A stretch of 64,000 nucleotides of DNA from Denitrobaculum sp965232285 (GCA_965232285.1 CBDDPL010000004.1:2294001-2358000); one strand, 5' to 3'. Positions 11,782-20,011 are shown, numbered from the stretch's first letter. Notes: generated by a model not told the origin, from the letters alone. A program made the numbers and translations.

Positions 11782-13281
11782 TCAGCCGCCGATCTGCGGG
11801 ATCTTGGCGACCATCCGCATGGAGGTCGTCAGTTCCTCCATCTGCAGCCAGGGCCGCATCCAGGCAACGGCGTTGTAGGAGCCCGGCGCGCCCGGGATCT
11901 CCTTGACCGAGACCTTGGCTTCGGCCAGCGGATACTTCGCTTTCATCTCCTGACCCGAACTGGCGTTACCGTTCACGTAGTTCAGGATCCAGCGGTTCAG
12001 CCAGTCTTCGCAGTCCGAGGCCTCCATGAAGGAACCGATCTTGTCCCGCGCCATGATCTTCAGATAGTGGGCGAAACGCGACGAGGCCATCATGTAGGGC
12101 AGCCGGGCCGAAATGGCCGCATTGGCGGTGGCTTCCGGACGGTCGTACTTCTTCGGCTTCTGCGTGGTCTGCGCCCCGAAGAACACGGCATAGTCGGTGT
12201 TCTTGTAGTGGCAGAGCGGCAGGAAGCCGAGTTTGCTGAGTTCGGCCTCGCGGCGGTCAGTGATGCCGATTTCCGTCGGGCATTTCTGATCAGGGTCGCC
12301 GTCGTCACTCATGAAGACGTGGCTGGGCAGGTTGTCCACCCGGCCGCCGCCCTCGGCACCGCGGATGGCCGTGCACCAGCCGTACTGCGCGAAAGCGTTG
12401 GTCAGGTTGGTGCCCATGACGTAGGCCGCGTTCATCCAGGTGTACTCGTCGTGGCCCATCGGCTTCGCGGCACCGCTGGCATCCATTTCGCCTTCTTCGA
12501 AGCCGAACTCTTCCACCGGCTTGGTGTTTTCGCCGTAGGGCAGACGCGCCAGAACCCGCGGCATCACTAGGCTTACGAAGCGGGAATCCTCACTCTCGCG
12601 GAAGGAACGCCACTTCGCATACTCGATCGATTCGAAAATCTTCTCAAGATCACGCGGCTTGGAAAGCTCGTTGTAGTCGTCGAAGCCGAAGAGTTTAGGA
12701 CCCGCCGCCGAGATGAAGGGGGCGAAGGAGGCCGCCGCCACGTTCGACATGCTGGTCAGCAGTTCAACGTCTTCGGGGTGATTGGTGAACTCGTAGTCGC
12801 CGATCAGCGCACCATAGGGTTCGCCACCCGGCGTGCCGAACTCGTTCTCGTAGATCTTCTTGAAGGTCTGGCTCTGGTCGAATTCGACCGCCTTGCTGAG
12901 ATCCTTGTAGAGGTCACGCTTCGAGACGTTCATCATCCGGATCTTGAGGGTCGAACTGGTCTCCGAGTTCATCACCAGGTGATGCAGCCCGCGCCAGGAG
13001 CCCTCAAGCTTCTGGAACTTCTCATTGTGCATGACGGCGGCGAGCTGCTTCGACATGGCCTTGTCGATTTCAGCGATCGCCTGGTTGAAAGTCACGGTCA
13101 GGTTCTTGCTGTAGCTGACGGTGCCTTTCAGGGCCTCTTCCGTCAGGGTCTTCAGCAGTTCCGTCGCGCGTTCCGGTTCGGTCTGCTTGGTCGCGCCAAT
13201 GGCCTGATCCAGCAGGCTGACTTCGCCTTCGGCCTCTGTTGTTTGGGCTTCGGCCTGGGCATCGGTTTCAGTCTGGCTCAT
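11782..13281 (-). CDS. tssC: Type VI secretion contractile sheath large subunit TssC (ImpC)
   Basis: TssC pairs with TssB to build the contractile sheath around the Hcp tube. The protein has 499 residues, normal for the family. Recognisable stretches are VMHNEKFQKLEGSWRGLHHLV, EFDQSQTFKKIYENEFGTPGGEPYGALIGDYEF, SRFAHYLKIMARDKIGSFME and the C-terminal MRPWLQMEELTTSMRMVAKIP. Its ATG shares the A of the tssB stop (TAATG), so the two are translationally coupled in the 1:1 ratio needed for the sheath. A 145-base gap separates it from impD. Confidence 0.97.
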   Translation of the reverse strand: MSQTETDAQAEAQTTEAEGEVSLLDQAIGATKQTEPERATELLKTLTEEALKGTVSYSKNLTVTFNQAIAEIDKAMSKQLAAVMHNEKFQKLEGSWRGLHHLVMNSETSSTLKIRMMNVSKRDLYKDLSKAVEFDQSQTFKKIYENEFGTPGGEPYGALIGDYEFTNHPEDVELLTSMSNVAAASFAPFISAAGPKLFGFDDYNELSKPRDLEKIFESIEYAKWRSFRESEDSRFVSLVMPRVLARLPYGENTKPVEEFGFEEGEMDASGAAKPMGHDEYTWMNAAYVMGTNLTNAFAQYGWCTAIRGAEGGGRVDNLPSHVFMSDDGDPDQKCPTEIGITDRREAELSKLGFLPLCHYKNTDYAVFFGAQTTQKPKKYDRPEATANAAISARLPYMMASSRFAHYLKIMARDKIGSFMEASDCEDWLNRWILNYVNGNASSGQEMKAKYPLAEAKVSVKEIPGAPGSYNAVAWMRPWLQMEELTTSMRMVAKIPQIGG

Positions 13282-13811
13282 TATTCGCTCCCTTTATCCT
13301 CGTCGCCTTCAGCCGGTTCGTCGACGCCCAGTTGCCCCTGAAGCTCGGAGAGGGCTTCCTTGTTCTGCAGGACCTTCTCCAGCAGAGCCTCGAGATCTTC
13401 CGAACGGTCCACCTTGCTCATGAGGTCGCGCAGTTGGTTGCGGGTCTCCAAAAGCTTCTTAAGGGCCGGCACCTGGTCGACGACCGCGCCCGGCTCGAAA
13501 TCCTCGATCGAACGGAACTTCAGATCGACGGCCATCTCGCTGCCGTCCCCCTTCAGGGTGTTTTCGACCTTCATGTTCAGTCCGGGATTGATGCGGCTCA
13601 TCACCTGATTGAAGTTGTCCCGGTCGATCTGCACGAACTTCCGGTCCTTCAAGGGCGCCAGCGGCTCCGTCGGATCGCCTGAGAAATCGCCCATGACGCC
13701 GACGATGAACGGCAGCTCCTTCTGAACGACGGCGCCCTCGGTCTCGACGTCGTAACTGATGTGAACACGCGGTTTGCGAACGCGTTCCAATTTGCTGTGA
13801 ATACTAGCCAT
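13281..13811 (-). CDS. tssB: Type VI secretion contractile sheath small subunit TssB (ImpB)
   Basis: TssB is the small sheath subunit. Of 176 residues, the N-terminus SIHSKLERVRKPRVHISYDVET followed by ELPFIVGVMGDFSG is diagnostic. The RKFVQIDRDNFNQVMSRINP segment and the C-terminal coiled-coil-like helix (residues about 120-165) that packs against TssC are also present. It opens the tssB-tssC coupled pair, with 247 bases between it and tssA upstream. Confidence 0.97.
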   Translation of the reverse strand: MASIHSKLERVRKPRVHISYDVETEGAVVQKELPFIVGVMGDFSGDPTEPLAPLKDRKFVQIDRDNFNQVMSRINPGLNMKVENTLKGDGSEMAVDLKFRSIEDFEPGAVVDQVPALKKLLETRNQLRDLMSKVDRSEDLEALLEKVLQNKEALSELQGQLGVDEPAEGDEDKGSE

Positions 13812-13939
13812 GATCCCTGTCCTCGGTTGCTCGTACTGTGAGAATTGCCGCGCCCGCTACGCTCTCAAGCGCCCTGCTGTGCGCGACGGCCTTAAAGATT
13901 TAACTACAGTCTGTCACCTCGCCGATCATTCTAACACAA

Positions 13940-13969
13940 ATTATCCTCTTCTTTACCCGGCGGTTGCAA
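13940..13969 (-). promoter_or_regulatory. Candidate promoter upstream of tssB
   Basis: On the minus strand, TTGCAA (13969-13964) and GATAAT (13945-13940) are spaced by 18 bases, about 130 bases before the tssB ATG. This would give the sheath genes an entry point separate from tssA. Only the hexamers support it; the rest of the 247-base gap between tssA and tssB shows no clear element. Confidence 0.3.
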
Positions 13970-14058
13970 CACCTGCAAATTCTGTCTTCGCCGTTTGCTG
14001 GGATCAGACTCGCTTCCGCGCGCAGTCACACCACTCAAGTAACCTGCGTCAGGCGGTT

Positions 14059-15189
14059 CTAGTAACCATCGTCAGGCGGCGGCGGGGCGATACCGGCACG
14101 CATCAGGAAGCCCCGGCGCGCCTCTTCGTCGGGGATCAGCTCCACCAGCAGATCGGACAGCGGCATACGCGCCCGCCGCACCATCTCCTCCAGCGTGTAG
14201 GACATGGTCGAATGGGGCTCGGTCTTGCGGAAGTAGTCCGCCACTTTCAGCAAGGTGTTGAAGGCATCTTCCCGGCTGTTGATCGCACCGGGAACGGCCG
14301 GTCCCGCAGCCCCGCCGGCAGCCGCTGCCGCGGCTGCACCTCCGCCACCTTCGGCCTCGGCGCTTTCCGCCGCCGGCGCATCGACGGCCAGCTTGTCCTT
14401 GGCCAGAAAACTGACTTCATCGAGAATGGTCTGCAGAAGATTGCGGATGTTCGAGGTTGGCGGCCCGTCCATCCCGCACTTTTCATCGAGCAGGGCATTC
14501 AGCTTGGCAAACTCATCGAGCGCGCCCTGCAGGTCGTCGAGCAGTTCCCGGAAAAAAGGCGTCGGTGTTTCGGAAACGGAGAGGGTCATCTGCTCCAGGG
14601 TCAGCGCGCCCGCATCGATCCTGGCCTGGCGCTTCTCCTCGTCCACGACCTTCGCCAATTCGCCCGCCTGCTCGTATTGCCAGTAGGCATAGGGCTCGTC
14701 GCTGCTGCCCTCGGTAATCTGTACCTTCCGGATCGGCTGGATCAGCGTGCCGTCGCCGCCGTCGCCGTTCAGGCCGGTCAGGGGCGCGATCTTGGTCTCG
14801 AGGCCATCCTCGTCTTCCAGGGGATAGAGATCGTCCCAGAAGTTCTCGACCATGCCGTGGATCAGACGGAAGCCGTCGCGCAGGCCGGCAAAGCCATAGG
14901 CCCGCAGCATCGCTTCGGTCAGCCAGGAGGCGATCTCCAGATCCTTTGAGCGGGTCGCGATGACATCCGGCGACAACTCGAGAATGCTGCGCCATTCGTC
15001 GAGAAAGCCGGAGGGCTCGTCGTCCATCTCCATATTGCGCTCCGCGGCGCGGGCGGCTGAACGCGCATCTTTGATCTGATAATAGACCGATGTCGGCGAG
15101 GCGTCGTCGCGCAGGTTTTCACCGGCGGGATTGTCCCCCTCGACCGGAGCGAGCAAGGCTTCAAAGTCTAAATTTTCCTGTGACGCCAT
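14059..15189 (-). CDS. tssA: Type VI secretion protein TssA (ImpA N-terminal domain)
   Basis: TssA proteins cap or prime the growing sheath and baseplate. The ImpA_N domain spans about residues 8-170: FEALLAPVEGDNPAGENLRDD, DWRSIL-like SILELSPDVIATRSKDLEIASWLTEAML, and GLRDGFRLIHGMVENFWDDLYP. An Ala/Gly-rich linker follows (AEGGGGAAAAAAAGGAAGPA, about residues 285-305). The C-terminus includes ISREDAFNTLLKVADYFRKTEPHS-like sequence and PLSDLLVELIPDEEARRGF, typical of short TssA forms. At 376 residues it is full length. It is the first gene of the cluster on this strand. Confidence 0.93.
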   Translation of the reverse strand: MASQENLDFEALLAPVEGDNPAGENLRDDASPTSVYYQIKDARSAARAAERNMEMDDEPSGFLDEWRSILELSPDVIATRSKDLEIASWLTEAMLRAYGFAGLRDGFRLIHGMVENFWDDLYPLEDEDGLETKIAPLTGLNGDGGDGTLIQPIRKVQITEGSSDEPYAYWQYEQAGELAKVVDEEKRQARIDAGALTLEQMTLSVSETPTPFFRELLDDLQGALDEFAKLNALLDEKCGMDGPPTSNIRNLLQTILDEVSFLAKDKLAVDAPAAESAEAEGGGGAAAAAAAGGAAGPAVPGAINSREDAFNTLLKVADYFRKTEPHSTMSYTLEEMVRRARMPLSDLLVELIPDEEARRGFLMRAGIAPPPPDDGY

Positions 15190-15810
15190 AAAGTTTCACT
15201 CGTCTTATGTTTTGCCGGGTCATGTTTCGCCGGAGCACATGTTTTGCCGGGCCGCAGGTTTTGCCGAGACCGGCCGCTTTCCGAAGCGAATCCTCGCGCA
15301 GGCTGTATAGGCGAATCGTCGTGAAAGATGCCGTGCCGAATGATCGAGCCCGGCCGCGTCACTCAGAGCCTGCTGTGTCGAGAATCTACTTTCGTGATAC
15401 GGCTCCCCCTTTATGCCCCTTGCCCCGCAGCAATTTATCCCGAACCGCATCTGAGCCGAAGCTCTTTCATCGGTCCGAAAAGCCAAGGTTCTTGTTTGTC
15501 TGCAACAATAGGCTTGAAAGGTGTGGAGTTTCAATCGTTTCCTCTGCTTCGCTAAGAAAGACTTTTGACAGGCTTTCCGAGACAGGCCCGGCAAGGCCTT
15601 ACAACGCAACCGGACACTCGCTGCCGCCCGAAACTCGCCAATCGCGTTCACCCACGCGGGAAACAGGCTGCCGCCCTGGCAAATTTGCAACGCTCAAACG
15701 GGAAAGTGAACAAGGAGTGAGTGAAAATCTAGACAGCCGCTTACGAACTGTTAACCATAATTCTGCTATCACAACTTTGCCACAGCCGGAGCCGGACAGC
15801 AGACCAGGAT
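15190..15810. other. 621-base gene-poor region between tssA and the protease gene
   Basis: No convincing coding sequence is seen. Open frames here have Ser/Arg-rich, non-protein-like composition. It is the divergent upstream region of tssA (minus) and of the trypsin-like lipoprotein (plus), so promoters for both should lie here. It includes the tandem repeat at 15207-15272. Confidence 0.6.
15207..15272. repeat. Four-copy short tandem repeat upstream of tssA
   Basis: Imperfect tandem units: ATGTTTTGCCGGGTC (15207-15221), ATGTTTCGCCGGAGCAC (15222-15238), ATGTTTTGCCGGGCCGC (15239-15255) and AGGTTTTGCCGAGACCG (15256-15272). The shared core is GTTTTGCCGGG. The array begins 18 bases upstream of the tssA start codon, in its leader. 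It could be a slippage array or a repeated regulator site. Confidence 0.75.
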
Positions 15811-16677
15811 ATGACGAAAACGCCTTTCGCCTTTGCCAGCCCCTCCTCGCGTAACAGCATAGGCCTGCTCGCTTTAGGCCTCGTGTTTGCGGTTTCGGCC
15901 TGCAGCAGCGTCGCACCTGAGCCGCGCATCGAAGCAACGCCCGAATCGATCATCGAATCGGCGCTCTCCTCTTCAGTCCAGCTCTTCACGGAACGCGAAG
16001 ACGGCCGGCGGCGTACGGGATCCGGCGTGGTTTTCGCCCTGGACGGCGAACGCTCCTACATCGTCACCACGGCGCACACTCTGGAACCCCAGGTCCCACA
16101 AAAGGTCTTCGTCGCCCTGCCCGGCCGCAGCGAACGGACAGAAGCCCAGATCCTCACCGTCAATTCGGAAAAGGATATCGCGCTGCTGGAAACCGAACCG
16201 CTGGCGGTCACGCCCGTCCGCTTTCAGGACGACGCCCGCCTCGGTGAGAATATCTGGGTGGTGTCTTTCCCCTGGGGACGCCGGGTCACGGTCGTGAACG
16301 GCTTCGTCAGCCAGGTGGCTCAGGGCATCGGCGATCCGGATTCGATCACCCGCGGCCCGGTCAGCCTGATCGATGCCACCGTCAGCTACGGCACCAGCGG
16401 CGGCGGCGTGTTCAATGGCGAAACGGGCGATCTGCTGGGCATCGTGCGCGGCTACCGCACGGCAAAACTCTCCGTCCCTGGCGGCGAAGGACAGAGCCTG
16501 AACCTGCCCATCGCCGGCGAAACGACGGTGATCCCCATCGCCGACATCCGCTGTCAGCTCAAGGACGCGCAACTCGCGCGGCTGACGACGGAAAGGGACT
16601 GGGCCTTTCTGGTCGAGAACACGGAGAGCTGCCCCAAGATGACGGCAGCCAATCCCTCGACGACCAAAGCAAACTGA
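15811..16677 (+). CDS. Trypsin-like serine protease lipoprotein
   Basis: A 288-residue protein with a lipoprotein signal: hydrophobic residues 16-29 and lipobox VSAC with Cys31. The chymotrypsin-fold protease domain follows. Candidate catalytic residues are His89 (IVTTAHT), Asp122 (SEKDIALLE) and Ser196 in YGTSGGG, so the triad looks intact. No PDZ domain is present, unlike DegP/HtrA. It probably sits on the periplasmic face of a membrane. It is divergent from tssA, and any link to the T6SS is only positional. An AGGA just before the ATG is a close but usable ribosome-binding site. Confidence 0.85.
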   Translation: MTKTPFAFASPSSRNSIGLLALGLVFAVSACSSVAPEPRIEATPESIIESALSSSVQLFTEREDGRRRTGSGVVFALDGERSYIVTTAHTLEPQVPQKVFVALPGRSERTEAQILTVNSEKDIALLETEPLAVTPVRFQDDARLGENIWVVSFPWGRRVTVVNGFVSQVAQGIGDPDSITRGPVSLIDATVSYGTSGGGVFNGETGDLLGIVRGYRTAKLSVPGGEGQSLNLPIAGETTVIPIADIRCQLKDAQLARLTTERDWAFLVENTESCPKMTAANPSTTKAN

Positions 16678-16698
16678 ATAGACCTGATCTTCGGCGCA

Positions 16699-16727
16699 GA
16701 GGGCGCGGGCTGTTCACCCGCGCCCTC
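16699..16727. terminator. Bidirectional hairpin terminator between convergent genes
   Basis: GAGGGCGCGGG (16699-16709) and CCCGCGCCCTC (16717-16727) form a perfect 11-bp stem with a 7-base loop. It lies between the convergent 3' ends of the protease gene (16677) and the DUF1344 gene (16745). There is no long T-run, so efficiency is uncertain. Confidence 0.6.
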
Positions 16728-16744
16728 CCTGCCGATGCTATGGC

Positions 16745-16999
16745 TTACTGAGCCGGCGCGATCGAGGTCGCGACGTTCTTGCCATCCTGCTGTTCGTAGG
16801 AAACCGTGACCTCGGTGCCCGGCGCCAGACCGTCCAGCGGCACGCCCTCGACGACCTCAAAGGTGGTGCCGTCTTCCAGCGTCAGGGTGTTGGTGCCGGG
16901 ATCGGCCATGGCGATGCGACCGGAAGCCTCTTCCGCGTGGGCTGCGCCGGCGAAGCCGAGGAACGCGAAAACGGAGAGTGCAGTCAGAAGTTTTTTCAT
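16745..16999 (-). CDS. DUF1344-like small exported protein
   Basis: An 84-residue protein with an N-terminal signal peptide (MKKLLTALSVFAFLGFAGAAHA, cleavage after AHA near residue 22). A small beta-rich domain follows: GRIAMADPGTNTLTLEDGTTFEV, then GLAPGTEVTVSYEQQDGKNVA. This matches the DUF1344 pattern of periplasmic proteins of unknown function in alphaproteobacteria. The ATG at 16999 is chosen over an in-frame start at 17119 because it begins the signal peptide and follows GGGATAGAGACG. The 194 bases between this gene and iclR hold no recognised element. Confidence 0.8.
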   Translation of the reverse strand: MKKLLTALSVFAFLGFAGAAHAEEASGRIAMADPGTNTLTLEDGTTFEVVEGVPLDGLAPGTEVTVSYEQQDGKNVATSIAPAQ

Positions 17000-17193
17000 C
17001 GTCTCTATCCCAATTTGGTTACGATTTACAATAGGTTGCGTGGTTAAATGTAGGTCCCGCAACCAGTGACGAGAAGAGACAAGATCCGAGCATTTCTGTG
17101 TCAGCGATAGGCTATGCAACCCGGTGCTGTGACCGTATCGGGACAGGTGTTTTATGCATTCAAAAACCGCCGCTAAAACCAGCGGAAAAGGTG

Positions 17194-17871
17194 CTAAAGC
17201 AGAGCCTTACCGAGCCGCCTTGAAGCGGCCCTCAACAAGATCAGACTGCGGTCCCGCCGCTCTTCATTGAAGCGGGAGGTCAGTCCAGAAACCGCCAGCG
17301 CGCCGCGCAGCGTCCCTTCCCCACTCAGGACCGCCACGGCGACCGCGGAAAGGTCGGGATTACGTTCACCCACGGAGACGTAGTAGCCGCGCGCACGGAC
17401 AGCCGCGTCCTGCGCATCGCCGTCCTCGTCGTAGGCCCGCAGGACATGCGCAGCCGCCCCCCGGTCCAGCGGCAACCGCGCACCTTCGTCCAGGTGATGG
17501 CGGACCGGCTGCTTCGAATTCTCGCGGTAGAGACAGACGCGCTCCGCCGCCTCACGGACATAGAAGGAGGCCGTCTCGCCGGTCGCCTCCACCAGCGCCC
17601 GCAGCTCAGGCCGGATCTGCTCACCCAGATCGAAGCTGCGCCGATAGATCGAGCCCAGACGCCAGACACTCGGCCCGAGCCGGTAGAACCCCGCTTCATC
17701 GCGGGTGAGATACCCGAAACGTTCGAGAGAGGCCGAGAGGCGCAGGATCGTACTCTTGTAAAGCCCGGTCTCCTCCGCCAGCCCCGCCAGGGTCAAAACC
17801 CGGCGTCCCTCACCGAAGGCCTCCAGGATCGACAGCGCCCGTTCAACTGCCTCGACACGCTGCTCCGTCAT
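17194..17871 (-). CDS. IclR family transcriptional regulator
   Basis: IclR proteins bind small organic acids and control nearby catabolic genes. The chosen ATG at 17871 gives 225 residues and follows AGGAGGGG. An upstream in-frame GTG/ATG would add an unrelated hydrophobic extension that crosses the operator region. The winged helix-turn-helix is at residues about 5-65 (VERALSILEAFGEGRRVLTLAGLAEETGLYKSTILRL). The effector domain follows, with FDLGEQIRPELRALVEATGETASFYV and RDRSLILLRAASRRLGKAL at the end. It is slightly shorter than the usual 240-270 residues. It is divergent from the CoA-transferase operon, its likely target. Confidence 0.92.
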   Translation of the reverse strand: MTEQRVEAVERALSILEAFGEGRRVLTLAGLAEETGLYKSTILRLSASLERFGYLTRDEAGFYRLGPSVWRLGSIYRRSFDLGEQIRPELRALVEATGETASFYVREAAERVCLYRENSKQPVRHHLDEGARLPLDRGAAAHVLRAYDEDGDAQDAAVRARGYYVSVGERNPDLSAVAVAVLSGEGTLRGALAVSGLTSRFNEERRDRSLILLRAASRRLGKALL

Positions 17872-17890
17872 TCCGGCACCCCTCCTCACC

Positions 17891-17907
17891 GTTCTGTCCT
17901 GCAGAAC
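17891..17907. promoter_or_regulatory. IclR operator-like palindrome, site 1
   Basis: GTTCTGTCCTGCAGAAC is an inverted repeat with 6-bp perfect arms (GTTCTG/CAGAAC) around a 5-base centre. It lies 20 bases upstream of the iclR start codon and near the start of the divergent CoA-transferase gene. Length and layout suit an IclR-family dimer site. Confidence 0.65.
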
Positions 17908-17918
17908 AACAGAATATC

Positions 17919-17935
17919 GTTCTTGCAGGCAGAAC
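17919..17935. promoter_or_regulatory. IclR operator-like palindrome, site 2
   Basis: GTTCTTGCAGGCAGAAC repeats the same 17-bp design (arms GTTCT/AGAAC). Its centre is 28 bp from the centre of site 1. Two matching sites in a 116-base divergent gap support co-operative binding by one regulator (inference). Confidence 0.65.
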
Positions 17936-17986
17936 AACAACTGCTCTAGCAACAGCGCAATCACCTGCAAAGGGAGCAGACAAAGC

Positions 17987-19183
17987 ATGTCCCCGCTGTC
18001 CGGAATTCGTGTCCTGGACCTGACCAATGTCCTGGCCGGTCCTTTCTGCTGCCATCAGCTTGCCCATCTGGGCGCCGATGTGATCAAGGTCGAGGTCCCG
18101 GGCCGCGGCGACCTGGCCCGGCAACTTGGCGCCGACTCTGAGCTTAATCAGAAGCTTATGGGCGTTTCTTTCCTTGCGCAGAACGCTGGAAAGCGCTCGG
18201 TCACCCTGAATCTCAAGAATGAGAAAGGCGTTGCGCTGCTAAAGCGCCTGGTCGCTTCCGCCGATGTTCTGGTGGAGAACTTTCGGCCCGGGGTGATGGA
18301 GCGTCTCGGCGTCGGCTGGGATGTCCTGCGCGAGGTCAATCCCCGCCTGATCTATTGCGCCATCTCCGGCTTCGGCCAGGAGGGGCCCTGGCGCGACCTG
18401 CCGGCCTATGACCAGATCATCCAGGGCGTCTCCGGTGTCATGAGCATCACCGGCGATGCCGAAACCGCACCCTATCGGGTGGGAACGCCGATCAGCGATA
18501 CTATCGGCGGCCTGACCGCCGCCTTCGCCATCACAGCGGCGCTTCAGGGGCGGGAGCGCAACGGCGGCAGCTTCGTCGACGTTTCCATGCTGGAAGCGAC
18601 CCTCTCGACCATGGGTTGGGTGTTGTCCAACTGGCTGATCGCCGGTCAGCGGCCACAGCCCCACGGCAACGAGAACGTCACCTCGGCGCCCTCCGGCACC
18701 TTCGAGACCGCCGACGGCCCCATGAACCTGGCCGCCAACAAGCAGGAGCAGTGGGAGATTCTCTGCCGCTTCCTGGGGCGCGAGGAACTGCTCACCCATC
18801 CCGACTACGAAACCCGCGAACGGCGCAAGCAAAACCGCATGGCATTGAAGGCGGAGCTGGAAAGGACCTTCAGGACGGCCCCGGCGGAGCAGTGGTGCGA
18901 TGAACTGAACCGGCGCGGCGTCCCGGCCGGCAGGTTGATGACGGTGCCGGAAGTCCTGGAGCAGCCGCAGATCGCCGAACGCGGCCTGCTGGCGGCCTTC
19001 GAGGCGGTTCCTGGTGCCGGGCGGGACATCCAGGTCGTGCGCACCGGGCTCAAGCTGGACGGCGCGGCGCCCGCGGTCGAGAGCCCGCCACCCCGACTCG
19101 GAGAGCACAATCTGGAAATCTACGGCGAGCTGGGACTCGGTCCCGACGAGATCGAGTCCTTAAGGAAGGAGCAGGTGATATGA
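17987..19183 (+). CDS. CaiB/BaiF (class III) CoA-transferase
   Basis: Family III CoA-transferases move CoA between organic acids through an aspartyl-CoA intermediate. The 398-residue protein starts with LSGIRVLDLTNVLAGPFCCHQLAHLGADVIKVE and has ADVLVENFRPGVMERLG near 92-107. Asp171 in GTPISDTIGG aligns, by eye, with the nucleophile Asp169 of formyl-CoA transferase, so the enzyme looks active. The ATG follows AAGGGAG. The stop overlaps the next start by four bases (ATGA). Because the partner gene is citryl-CoA lyase-like, the substrate is probably a di- or tricarboxylate such as citrate or a citramalate-type acid (inference). Confidence 0.9.
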   Translation: MSPLSGIRVLDLTNVLAGPFCCHQLAHLGADVIKVEVPGRGDLARQLGADSELNQKLMGVSFLAQNAGKRSVTLNLKNEKGVALLKRLVASADVLVENFRPGVMERLGVGWDVLREVNPRLIYCAISGFGQEGPWRDLPAYDQIIQGVSGVMSITGDAETAPYRVGTPISDTIGGLTAAFAITAALQGRERNGGSFVDVSMLEATLSTMGWVLSNWLIAGQRPQPHGNENVTSAPSGTFETADGPMNLAANKQEQWEILCRFLGREELLTHPDYETRERRKQNRMALKAELERTFRTAPAEQWCDELNRRGVPAGRLMTVPEVLEQPQIAERGLLAAFEAVPGAGRDIQVVRTGLKLDGAAPAVESPPPRLGEHNLEIYGELGLGPDEIESLRKEQVI

Positions 19184-19980
19184 GCGATGTCAGCGACTGG
19201 TGGCGGACTGCGATCATCGATATGGCACCGGGCCGGATCCGGATGCGCGGTCATCCGATTGAAGAGCTGATCGGCGAGATCACCCTGCCCCAGATGATCT
19301 GGCTCATGACCCGCGGCGAGCGCCCGGAAATGCCCCAGGCGAAGCTGCTCGAATGCGCCCTGGTCGCGGCTGTCGACCATGGACCCCAGGCGCCTTCCAT
19401 CGCGACCGCGCGCATGGCGGTGACCTGCGGCCTCGGCCTCAACGGCGCGATGGCCTCGGCGGTGAACATGCTGGATGACGTGCACGGCGGCGCCGGCGAA
19501 CAGGCGGTCGAGCTTTACCAGCGGATCGATGAAGCCGCTTCAAGCGGCACGGCGTTCGAAGAAGCCGTTGCCTCGGAAGTCGCGCACTGGCAGAGCGAAA
19601 AGAGCAAATACATCCCGGGCTTCGGGCACCGTTTTCACAAGCCGCGTGACCCGCGCGCGCCGCGGCTGCTCGCGCTGGTGAAGGAAGCCGCCGGCGAGGG
19701 AACGGTCTCTGGCCGTTTTGCCATAATCGCGGAGGCTTTGCAGGCGCATCTGGAGGAACGGGCCGGAAAGGCAGTGCCCATGAACATCGACGGCGCGACC
19801 GCCGTGATCTTCGCCGAACTGGGCTTCGCGCCACCTCTGGCGCGCGGCCTCTTCTGCCTGTCCCGCTCCATCGGCATCCTCGCCCACGCCTGGGAACAGA
19901 TGCAGCAGGGTGGCCGCAACAAAGGACCGACGCCCCCAGCCTACCGCTGGCGCTACGACGGGCCGAACCCGATCGAATAG
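19180..19980 (+). CDS. Citryl-CoA lyase-like protein (citrate synthase fold)
   Basis: A short citrate-synthase-fold enzyme of 266 residues, the size of stand-alone citryl-CoA lyases and much shorter than citrate synthase (about 430). Three residues match the catalytic set: His67 (VDHGPQAPS), His150 (PGFGHRFHK) and Asp204 (NIDGATAVI). DDVHGGAGEQAVEL (about 99-112) is the conserved glycine-rich region. Known relatives cleave (3S)-citryl-CoA to acetyl-CoA and oxaloacetate. Paired with the CoA-transferase it could activate and then cleave citrate or a related hydroxy acid. The true substrate is unknown. Confidence 0.85.
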   Translation: MSDVSDWWRTAIIDMAPGRIRMRGHPIEELIGEITLPQMIWLMTRGERPEMPQAKLLECALVAAVDHGPQAPSIATARMAVTCGLGLNGAMASAVNMLDDVHGGAGEQAVELYQRIDEAASSGTAFEEAVASEVAHWQSEKSKYIPGFGHRFHKPRDPRAPRLLALVKEAAGEGTVSGRFAIIAEALQAHLEERAGKAVPMNIDGATAVIFAELGFAPPLARGLFCLSRSIGILAHAWEQMQQGGRNKGPTPPAYRWRYDGPNPIE

Positions 19981-20011
19981 GGCCTGAGAGAAAATAGAAA
20001 AGTGGGAAGAA

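Noticed and set aside
15207..15854. 215-codon plus-strand frame upstream of the protease
   Set aside because: Composition is Ser/Arg-rich without motifs, it starts in a tandem repeat, and it runs out of frame into the protease signal peptide.
17987..19183. Loss of the CoA-transferase nucleophile (Glu203 in VDVSMLEA)
   Set aside because: Alignment by eye with formyl-CoA transferase places the nucleophile at Asp171 in GTPISDTIGG, which is present; Glu203 is not that position.
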